A DNA stretch of 10,066 nucleotides, taken from contig JBBSUX010000120.1 of the NCBI GenBank assembly GCA_038234045.1, positions 1-10,066 of the forward strand. The letters are read 5' to 3'. Both the position numbers and the translations under genes were made by a program. The notes beneath the pieces are model-generated. The model had not been told where the DNA came from and searched no databases. It saw nothing but the letters and a program-made list of their open reading frames with translations. This DNA is from JBBSUX01 sp038234045. GTDB taxonomy: Bacteria > Pseudomonadota > Gammaproteobacteria > Burkholderiales > Burkholderiaceae_C. Of this stretch, positions 5,093 through 10,066 are shown one piece after another (position 1 is the stretch's first letter; each line of letters starts with the position of its first letter).

Positions 5093-5533
5093 ATGATGCA
5101 ACTGTTGATGGCATTGTTGGCCGGCCTGGGTTTTGGCCTCGGCCTGATTGTTTCGGGAATGACCGATCCGTCCAAAGTCACCGGTTTTCTGGACCTGGCA
5201 GGCGCCTGGGATCCGTCCCTGGGGTTGGTGATGGGTGGCGCGATCGGTGTCGGTCTGATCGCATTTCGCTTGGCTCGTACCCGTTCGCAGGCGATGCTCG
5301 GTGGACCGCTGCTACTGCCCACCGCACGCCAGATTCACCGCAGACTGCTACTCGGCGGACTGACGTTCGGTGTTGGGTGGGGTCTGGCCGGCTACTGCCC
5401 CGGTCCGGCTTTGGCGTCGCTCGGCTCTGGCGCAAGCAAGCCACTCATCTTCACGGTTGCCATGCTGGTGGGCATGGCGATTTTTGAGATTCAGGATCGG
5501 TTTTTCCAGACGTCCGCGACAAGCACGGCATGA
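5093..5533 (+). CDS. YeeE/YedE (PmpB-like) sulfur transporter, second half
   Basis: A 146-residue inner-membrane protein of the YeeE/YedE-associated group (DUF6691-like), the second half of a split transporter. Key stretches are GLGFGLGLIVSGMTDPSKV near the N-terminus and WGLAGYCPGPALASLG (about 96-111), with Cys102 in the conserved GYCPGPA motif. Four hydrophobic segments are visible: about 4-22, 43-59, 86-100 and 118-132. AAGGAAA (5084-5090) precedes two consecutive ATG codons at 5093 and 5096; spacing favours the second, so the first residue may be absent. It begins 7 bases after the stop of the first half. It is the last gene of the rightward arm; no clear terminator follows. Confidence 0.87.
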   Translation: MMQLLMALLAGLGFGLGLIVSGMTDPSKVTGFLDLAGAWDPSLGLVMGGAIGVGLIAFRLARTRSQAMLGGPLLLPTARQIHRRLLLGGLTFGVGWGLAGYCPGPALASLGSGASKPLIFTVAMLVGMAIFEIQDRFFQTSATSTA

Positions 5534-5764
5534 ATGTGGGTCCGGTCTCGCACCATCCTTGGCTGCGCCAATCGAAGACCCCCCTAGGATGGAGCGCGGG
5601 CCGCGTTCGCCGGATGGCTCCTACCTCCTGATATGAACTCCCCCGACACCGCCGGCAAGAGAGGGTGGGGAAGCTAGCCGCTAGTTGCCGAGGTTGCGCG
5701 CACACGTGGAAGCGCTGATTCAAACCAATCGTCATGTCGCATGCTTTCCCAACAGGAGTCTTCA

Positions 5765-6007
5765 ATGCTGTCACCCAATTCGAGTCCCGGTGAAACGGAA
5801 AAGAAAATCGTGCGCGGATTTGCCGCGATGGATCCGAACAGGCAACGTGAAATTGCCAGCCGAGGCGGGAGAGCAGCGCACGCGAGCGGAAATGCTCATG
5901 TGTTCAGTCCAGCCGAAGCAGCGGCCGCCGGCCGTAAAAGCCGCCGCGGGGCTGTGGAACGCCAGACACTTCGTTCGAGTCCGAGCTCAAGTCCGAGTCA
6001 GACGTGA
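5765..6007 (+). CDS. KGG-motif stress-induced small protein
   Basis: An 80-residue, highly hydrophilic protein of the KGG/YciG-like (con-10-related) stress family. The core reads RGFAAMDPNRQREIASRGG, then AAHASGNAHVFSPAEAAAAGRKS, matching the repeated GG(K/R)AAH...G.AH.F..EEA.EAGRK pattern of these proteins. The usual KGG is SRGG in the first copy and GRKS in the second, so both copies are slightly off consensus. Such proteins are thought to be intrinsically disordered and induced by stress or stationary phase; the mechanism is unknown. The tail is serine-rich (SSPSSSPS) and encoded by a short repeat. AGGAG (5754-5758) is 6 bases before the ATG. A small gene follows after 54 bases and may be co-transcribed. 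Confidence 0.8.
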   Translation: MLSPNSSPGETEKKIVRGFAAMDPNRQREIASRGGRAAHASGNAHVFSPAEAAAAGRKSRRGAVERQTLRSSPSSSPSQT

Positions 6008-6061
6008 GCACGAGAAGCTCGGAGCGCATTTCGACAAACGTCTTTTCCAAGGAGTCTGCGC

Positions 6062-6244
6062 ATGACTATTCCTTTTTCCACGAGCAAGCCCGTCGGACGC
6101 CCTTGCACTGAAGGCGCAGAATTTGTAGCGGAGGAGGAAATGAACTCAGACGATCTCCCTCTGAAGCAGGATGTGGATCTGCCCATCGAGGCTCAGATCC
6201 GGACTTCGGACGAGGTTCATAAAAGTCCTGGCAACGATGATTGA
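6062..6244 (+). CDS. Small acidic hypothetical protein
   Basis: A 60-residue protein I do not recognise. AAGGAG (6049-6054) lies 7 bases before the ATG, better than most sites in the window, which is the main reason for believing it. The composition is acidic and hydrophilic (EGAEFVAEEEMNSDD, then DVDLPIEAQI and DEVHKSPGNDD), with no membrane segment or signal peptide. It lies 54 bases after the KGG-protein gene in the same direction. Both are small and hydrophilic, so they may form a stress-related pair; that is an inference from position. A chance open frame cannot be excluded. Confidence 0.6.
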   Translation: MTIPFSTSKPVGRPCTEGAEFVAEEEMNSDDLPLKQDVDLPIEAQIRTSDEVHKSPGNDD

Positions 6245-6340
6245 GCATTCGCACGATCGTTAAACGACAGGATTTGTGTCGCCGGGCTGCGTAGGTCCGA
6301 TTGGATCGTCATTCCTGCAACCAAGTGAGCCAGGTGACGC

Positions 6341-6346
6341 TATCCT
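6341..6346 (+). promoter_or_regulatory. Possible -10 box for a leaderless rsuA transcript
   Basis: TATCCT ends six bases before the rsuA ATG. A start site 6-7 bases downstream would fall on the start codon itself, and there is no Shine-Dalgarno sequence in between. No convincing -35 box is visible at the right distance, so the call is weak. Confidence 0.3.
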
Positions 6347-6351
6347 GAAGC

Positions 6352-7179
6352 ATGCTTCTTCAGGACATCATCTATTCACAGGGCTTCGGAACACGTCGCG
6401 TTTGCTCCGGTTTGATTCAGCAGGGTTTGGTGCTTGTCGCGCAACGCCATCTGGACCCGGACGGCTCGATGCTGCCCTCCGATCAGCTGATTTGGCGGAC
6501 CATCATTGATCCGTCAGCAGAGTTCAGCCCCGAAACGCTGACCATACGAGTGCAGGGGAAGGAATGGGAGGTTCATTGTGCTGCGTATCTCATGCTGAAC
6601 AAGCCTGCCGGAACCGAGTGCTCACAGAAGCCTTCGACCTACCCGAGCGTCTACACGCTATTACCGGCGCCGCTCAGAAACAGGCCCGCACGGACGGGTC
6701 TCAAAGGAGTCCAAACCATTGGGCGGCTTGATCAGGACACAACAGGGCTGTTGCTTCTGTCTGATGACGGAGCGTTCATTCACCGGATGGCATCACCTAA
6801 AAAGCGACTGCCGAAGGTATATGAAGCCACGTTGAAACACCCGATGGATCCTACTGCCGTTCAAAAGCTTCTCGATGGCGTCGTGCTGGATGACGATCCC
6901 CGGCCCGTCAATGCGGCCGCTTGCGAAGTATTCGTGGAGATGAACAAGGATGGTGCGCCCGTTCATCGGCTCCGCATGACGTTGACTCAGGGCAAATACC
7001 ATCAGGTTAAACGTATGGTTGCCGCTGTCGGGAATCGGGTCGAATGCTTGCACCGGTCCCGTATTGGCATGCTGTCGCTTCCCGATGACTTGCTGCCAGG
7101 TCAATGGCGTTGGCTTCGCGCTGAGGATCTCAACAAGCTTTCTAGCGCAACTCTCCCGTCGGCGCAGTCAATAGAATAG
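6352..7179 (+). CDS. rsuA: RsuA-family 16S rRNA pseudouridine synthase
   Basis: A 275-residue RsuA/RluB/E/F-family pseudouridine synthase; RsuA isomerises U516 of 16S rRNA. A short S4-like RNA-binding region (about 1-45, ILYSQGFGTRR-like) precedes the catalytic domain. The domain carries YLMLNKPAG (79-87), the catalytic motif GRLDQDTTGLLLLSDDG (124-140) with Asp127, and GKYHQVKRMVAAVGN near 215-229. The YMLNKPAG...ECSQKP arrangement fits the beta-proteobacterial RsuA group best. The start at 6352 matches the N-terminus I remember for that group (M.L..IL.SQGFGTRR). No ribosome binding site precedes it; TATCCT (6341-6346) lies so close that the transcript may begin at or next to the ATG. The C-terminal 20 residues, after WRWLRAEDL, look non-conserved. 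Confidence 0.88.
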   Translation: MLLQDIIYSQGFGTRRVCSGLIQQGLVLVAQRHLDPDGSMLPSDQLIWRTIIDPSAEFSPETLTIRVQGKEWEVHCAAYLMLNKPAGTECSQKPSTYPSVYTLLPAPLRNRPARTGLKGVQTIGRLDQDTTGLLLLSDDGAFIHRMASPKKRLPKVYEATLKHPMDPTAVQKLLDGVVLDDDPRPVNAAACEVFVEMNKDGAPVHRLRMTLTQGKYHQVKRMVAAVGNRVECLHRSRIGMLSLPDDLLPGQWRWLRAEDLNKLSSATLPSAQSIE

Positions 7180-7416
7180 CTAGGAGCGCATGTCAGTAAA
7201 GGCTTGAGGTCGGAAAACGTCTTGTATTTTTTGGGGTATATGTTGTGCATTGTTTTCAATGAAATAACCTGGTCTAACGCAACTCGCATAGGAGAGCTTT
7301 TTGCTCGATGCGCCTCGCCGGCGCTTGGATCCGATCTGGTTGCTACGTGCTCCGGAGGTTGCCGCTAGCATTCCGGGGATGAATCGTGCTCAAGCCCATC
7401 ACTTGGAGAATCTACC
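7180..7416. other. Intergenic region before the MoCF-domain gene
   Basis: About 237 bases with no supported gene. The first half (about 7200-7290) is AT-rich. A possible weak promoter reads TTGTGC (7243-7248), 16 bases, then TAACCT (7265-7270), for the downstream gene. The run of six T bases near 7229 is not preceded by a GC-rich stem, so I see no intrinsic terminator for the pseudouridine synthase gene. Confidence 0.35.
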
Positions 7417-8292
7417 GTGACGTCTGTCGCCGGCCAGGACTTCCCGCCCGTTAGAAACCGCCCTGTACTGGAGGGCCCCCCCGCATTTGGCATCATCATC
7501 GTGGGCGACGAAATTCTGTCCGGCAAGCGGGCCGACAAACATCTCGCCAAGGCGATCGAATTGTTGGGCGCAAGAGGGCTGCAGCTTTCGTGGGCAGAAT
7601 ATGTGGGAGACGCGCCGGACCGCATTTCCGACACTTTGGCTCGTGTGTTCGCGGGCGGCGATGTCGTGTTTTGCTGTGGAGGGATTGGCGCCACCCCTGA
7701 CGATCACACCCGCCAGGCTGCGGCGCGCGCTCTCGGGGAGCCACTGCGGCTGCATCCCGAGGCGGCCGCCCTTTTGCGCGAACGCATGCAGGAGGTGGCG
7801 ACAGAGCAAGGCACCGTTTTTGAGCCGGATAGGCCTGACAACATTGATCGGCTCAACATGGCGATGTTTCCCGTGCGAGCCCACGTTATTCCCAACCCCT
7901 ACAACAAAATAGCGGGTTTCAGATGTGTCGGCGCAGGCGGCGCCCACGTGCATTTTGTCCCGGGGTTTCCGGTGATGGCCTGGCCGATGATGGAGTGGGT
8001 GATGGATACCCACTATGCGCATTTGCTGCACCAACGCGTTCATGCAGAGCGGTCGGTGATCGTCTTCGGTGCGATGGAAGCCGCTCTCACACCGCTGATG
8101 GAACGGATCGAGCGGGACCATCCGGGCGTGAAGGTCTTCAGTCTGCCCAGTGTGGACCACCCCGAGTTTGGAAGACACATAGAGCTGGGGGTGAAAGGAA
8201 TTCCGGCGTTAGCTGAGCCGGCTTATCAATCTTTGAGAGCGGCGCTGTCAGAACATTCCAAGCTGACTTATGGCCCCGAATTGGTGCGTTAA
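7417..8292 (+). CDS. MoCF/CinA-N domain protein (molybdopterin-binding family)
   Basis: A 291-residue protein with an N-terminal MoCF-biosynthesis fold, shared by MoaB, MogA, MoeA and the CinA N-terminus. The motifs are FGIIIVGDEILSGKRAD (24-40) and CCGGIGATPDDHTR (86-99), the GGxGxTxDD loop that binds molybdopterin or nucleotide. FVPGFPVMAWPM, near residues 186-197, parallels the LPGVPxEM block of CinA. The nicotinamide-nucleotide deamidase C-terminal half of full CinA is absent, so it is a stand-alone COG1058-type protein; its substrate is unknown. The start is GTG at 7417, with GGAG (7405-7408) 8 bases upstream. Its stop codon lies inside an inverted repeat abutting the glnA control region. 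It is cytoplasmic, with no membrane segments. Confidence 0.85.
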   Translation: MTSVAGQDFPPVRNRPVLEGPPAFGIIIVGDEILSGKRADKHLAKAIELLGARGLQLSWAEYVGDAPDRISDTLARVFAGGDVVFCCGGIGATPDDHTRQAAARALGEPLRLHPEAAALLRERMQEVATEQGTVFEPDRPDNIDRLNMAMFPVRAHVIPNPYNKIAGFRCVGAGGAHVHFVPGFPVMAWPMMEWVMDTHYAHLLHQRVHAERSVIVFGAMEAALTPLMERIERDHPGVKVFSLPSVDHPEFGRHIELGVKGIPALAEPAYQSLRAALSEHSKLTYGPELVR

Positions 8293-8294
8293 AA

Positions 8295-8309
8295 GCACCA
8301 AAACGATGC
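8295..8309 (+). promoter_or_regulatory. NtrC-like enhancer site 1 (upstream)
   Basis: GCACCAAAACGATGC fits the NtrC dyad GCAC-N7-GTGC with one mismatch. It starts three bases after the upstream stop codon. Its centre is about 168 bases before the predicted glnA transcription start. It also forms the right half of a perfect 7-bp inverted repeat (TTGGTGC 8281-8287, GCACCAA 8295-8301). Confidence 0.5.
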
Positions 8310-8320
8310 ATTCCATCTAC

Positions 8321-8335
8321 GCACATATTTGGTGC
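8321..8335 (+). promoter_or_regulatory. NtrC-like enhancer site 2
   Basis: GCACATATTTGGTGC matches GCAC-N7-GTGC perfectly and has the AT-rich core typical of NtrC sites at glnA. Its centre lies 26 bases after that of site 1 and about 142 bases before the predicted start. That is a distance usual for NtrC enhancers acting on a sigma-54 promoter. When nitrogen is scarce, phosphorylated NtrC should bind here and activate glnA. Confidence 0.72.
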
Positions 8336-8443
8336 GAAAGTGACGTTCGTCTTATTGAAGCTATGTTGGGGTCCACTCGGCACATTTGCGGATCAGAAGG
8401 GTTGTAGAAATGGTGTCCAATAGTCCGTTGCACTGATTCCTCC

Positions 8444-8459
8444 TGGCACAGAAGCTGCA
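8444..8459 (+). promoter_or_regulatory. Sigma-54 (RpoN) -24/-12 promoter of glnA
   Basis: TGGCACAGAAGCTGCA carries the -24 GG (8445-8446) and -12 GC (8457-8458) with exactly 10 bases between them. It differs from the TGGCACG-N4-TTGCA consensus at only two positions. The transcript would start near 8470, giving a leader of about 43 bases before glnA. Together with the two upstream NtrC-like sites this is a standard nitrogen-regulated control region. Confidence 0.85.
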
Positions 8460-8512
8460 TTCAGGTCTCGGTCAACCCTTTCAACGCCCAACGATTCAAT
8501 TGGAGATTCCTG

Positions 8513-9928
8513 ATGGCAAAGACCGTCGCAGACGTGATGAAGATGGTGAAGGAAAACGAGATCAAGTTTGTTGATTTCCGCTTCACCGATACCCGGGGCA
8601 AAGAGCAGCACGTCACGGTACCGGTGTCCCACTTCGATGAAGACAAGTTCAGTTCGGGACATGCTTTTGACGGTTCTTCCGTTGCCGGCTGGAAAGGCAT
8701 CGAAGCATCCGACATGCTGCTCATGCCGGATCCCGCGACGGCCAACATCGACCCGTTCTTTGAAGAGCCAACGCTTCTGCTGTCCTGTGATGTGCTCGAA
8801 CCAGGTGACGGCAAGGCGTATGACCGCGATCCTCGCTCGATCGCCCGCCGCGCCGAGGCGTACCTGAAGGCGTCAGGACTCGGTGATACCGCCTACTTCG
8901 GACCTGAGCCCGAGTTCTTCATCTTCGACGGCATTCGCTGGGGCAACGACATGTCCGGCTGCTTCTACAAGATCGACGAATACGAGGCATCCTGGAACAC
9001 CGGAACCAAGATCGAGGGCGGTAACAAGGGCCATCGTCCCACCGTCAAGGGGGGTTATTTTCCGGTTCCGCCAGTGGATAGCACGCAGGATATGCGCGCA
9101 GAAATGTCGCTGATTCTTGAGTCGCTCGGCATTCCCGTCGAAGTGTTTCACCACGAAGTTGCTGGAGCTGGTCAGAACGAGATTGGCACTAAATTCAGTA
9201 CGCTGGTTCAGCGTGCCGACTGGACGCAATTGCTGAAATACGTCGTACAGAACGTGGCGCATGCGTATGGCAAGACGGCCACTTTCATGCCCAAACCGAT
9301 CGTGGGCGACAACGGCTCGGGCATGCACGTGCACCAATCCATCTGGAAGGATGGAAAGAACCTGTTTGCAGGTGATGGCTATGCGGGCCTTTCGGACTTC
9401 GCGCTGCACTACATCGGCGGCATCATCAAGCATGCACGCGCGCTCAATGCGATTACGAATCCAGGCACGAACAGCTATAAGCGCCTCGTTCCCGGATATG
9501 AAGCGCCGGTCAAGCTGGCTTACTCCGCCAAGAACCGTTCGGCTTCCATCCGGATTCCCTATGTAGCCAATCCCAAGGGCCGCCGTATCGAAGCCCGCTT
9601 CCCCGATCCGCTGGCGAATCCTTACCTGTGCTTCTCTGCGCTGATGATGGCCGGGCTCGATGGCGTCGAGAACAAGATCGATCCGGGCGAAGCAGCAACC
9701 AAGGACCTGTACCATCTGCCACCCGAGGAAGACGCCAAGGTTCCGACCGTTTGCCACAGCCTCGATCAGGCGCTGGAGCATCTCGACAAGGATCGCGCCT
9801 TCCTGACCAAGGGTGGCGTCTTCACCGATTCCATGCTCGATGCCTACATCGAACTCAAGATGGGCGAAGTCACGCGCCTGCGCATGGCCACCCACCCGGT
9901 CGAATACGATATGTACTACTCGCTTTAA
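8513..9928 (+). CDS. glnA: Glutamine synthetase, type I
   Basis: A complete 471-residue dodecameric type I glutamine synthetase, making glutamine from glutamate, ammonia and ATP in the cytoplasm. The N-terminal beta-grasp (to about 100) contains FDGSSVAGW, part of the active site between subunits. The catalytic domain shows FGPEPEFF (metal ligands), the AGAGQNEIG block, NGSGMHVHQSIWKDG and KRLVPGYEAPV. The adenylylation site is Tyr400 in DLYHLPPEE, so activity is probably also controlled by GlnE. GGAG (8502-8505) lies 7 bases before the ATG. The promoter is sigma-54/NtrC type, and an intrinsic terminator follows the stop. Confidence 0.98.
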   Translation: MAKTVADVMKMVKENEIKFVDFRFTDTRGKEQHVTVPVSHFDEDKFSSGHAFDGSSVAGWKGIEASDMLLMPDPATANIDPFFEEPTLLLSCDVLEPGDGKAYDRDPRSIARRAEAYLKASGLGDTAYFGPEPEFFIFDGIRWGNDMSGCFYKIDEYEASWNTGTKIEGGNKGHRPTVKGGYFPVPPVDSTQDMRAEMSLILESLGIPVEVFHHEVAGAGQNEIGTKFSTLVQRADWTQLLKYVVQNVAHAYGKTATFMPKPIVGDNGSGMHVHQSIWKDGKNLFAGDGYAGLSDFALHYIGGIIKHARALNAITNPGTNSYKRLVPGYEAPVKLAYSAKNRSASIRIPYVANPKGRRIEARFPDPLANPYLCFSALMMAGLDGVENKIDPGEAATKDLYHLPPEEDAKVPTVCHSLDQALEHLDKDRAFLTKGGVFTDSMLDAYIELKMGEVTRLRMATHPVEYDMYYSL

Positions 9929-9956
9929 TCAGATGCGGCCGCCGCAAGGTGGTTGT

Positions 9957-9981
9957 AAAGGCGGCTTCGGCCGCCTTTTTT
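9957..9981 (+). terminator. Intrinsic terminator of glnA
   Basis: AAAGGCGGC (9957-9965) and GCCGCCTTT (9970-9978) form a 9-bp stem capped by a stable TTCG tetraloop. The T run continues to 9981. It lies 28 bases after the glnA stop codon and should end most transcripts there. Confidence 0.93.
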
Positions 9982-10020
9982 CATGGCCACGGTGCCTTAC
10001 GGAACCCGGCACCTGAACCA

Positions 10021-10066
10021 ATGGTCACAATGTGGTGTGCCGCCGGATCGCACGATACTTCCGTCC
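10021..10066 (+). CDS. Possible N-terminus of the next gene, cut by window end
   Basis: An ATG at 10021 opens a frame (MVTMWCAAGSHDTSV) that stays open to the edge; a second in-frame ATG is at 10030. No Shine-Dalgarno sequence is evident and 15 residues cannot identify a family. By gene order in beta-proteobacteria the nitrogen-sensor kinase gene glnL/ntrB often follows glnA, which makes it a candidate. The glnA terminator intervenes, so it would need its own promoter. Confidence 0.25.
   Translation, partial: MVTMWCAAGSHDTSV

Noticed and set aside
6257..6267. Palindrome TCGTTAAACGA after the small acidic gene
   Set aside because: Eleven bases with no T tract and no regulator context; expected by chance in 10 kb.
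8281..8301. Inverted repeat at the end of the MoCF gene as a terminator
   Set aside because: No T run follows the right arm, and the right arm fits better as part of an NtrC-like site.
8873..9895. 340-residue minus-strand open frame opposite glnA
   Set aside because: A shadow frame produced by the codon bias of glnA; its sequence has no family features.
9991..10013. GGTGCC-N11-GGCACC after the glnA terminator
   Set aside because: A perfect but short 6-bp stem, in everted order relative to an NtrC site and without a T tract; no role can be supported.
1..10066. CRISPR arrays, tRNA or rRNA genes, complete insertion sequences
   Set aside because: No regularly spaced repeats, no tRNA-like cloverleaf or CCA end in context, and no transposase or terminal inverted repeats were seen, despite the mer relic hinting at past transposon activity.

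Overview
The window looks like a Burkholderiales (beta-proteobacterial) chromosome segment, perhaps from the Alcaligenaceae. This is inferred from GC-rich coding bias, a type I glnA behind a sigma-54 promoter, the beta-type RsuA-family protein, and a Tn501-like merR. I recognised the protein families from memory of the residues; no database search was possible.

Layout. Positions 1-311 hold a poly-C stretch that is probably a contig-end artefact, a terminator-like hairpin, and no credible gene. Positions 312-1706 (minus strand) encode a fumarase/aspartase-superfamily lyase resembling PcaB. Positions 1922-2692 are the relic of a mercury-resistance operon. It keeps a complete merR (minus strand) and an almost canonical mer operator/promoter with its 19-bp spacer. 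The operon behind the promoter has collapsed to about 15-20 codons of merT followed by an intact 73-residue, 11-cysteine GDCCVxC protein.

Positions 2768-5533 form a divergent persulfide-detoxification locus. A BigR/SqrR-type ArsR regulator and two YeeE/YedE half-transporters read right. An ETHE1-like persulfide dioxygenase, a DUF442 (Blh-type) sulfurtransferase/phosphatase-fold protein and a 62-residue Met-rich membrane peptide read left. The two arms share a 99-bp AT-rich intergenic region with a 39-bp imperfect dyad that is the likely operator. In this model BigR senses persulfide through Cys37 and Cys103, the YeeE/YedE pair moves a sulfur species across the inner membrane, and the dioxygenase with the DUF442 protein oxidises persulfide.

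Positions 5765-6244 carry two small genes with strong ribosome binding sites: a KGG-motif stress protein and an acidic hypothetical. From 6352 the content looks like core genome: an RsuA-family rRNA pseudouridine synthase, a MoCF/CinA-N domain protein, and glnA (type I glutamine synthetase). glnA has two NtrC-like sites, a sigma-54 -24/-12 promoter and a strong intrinsic terminator. A possible start of the next gene is cut by the window end.

Most interesting: the mer promoter apparently left driving a cysteine-rich GDCCVxC protein, the non-standard wing of MerR, and the split, divergent Blh/ETHE1 persulfide locus with an extra Met-rich peptide.
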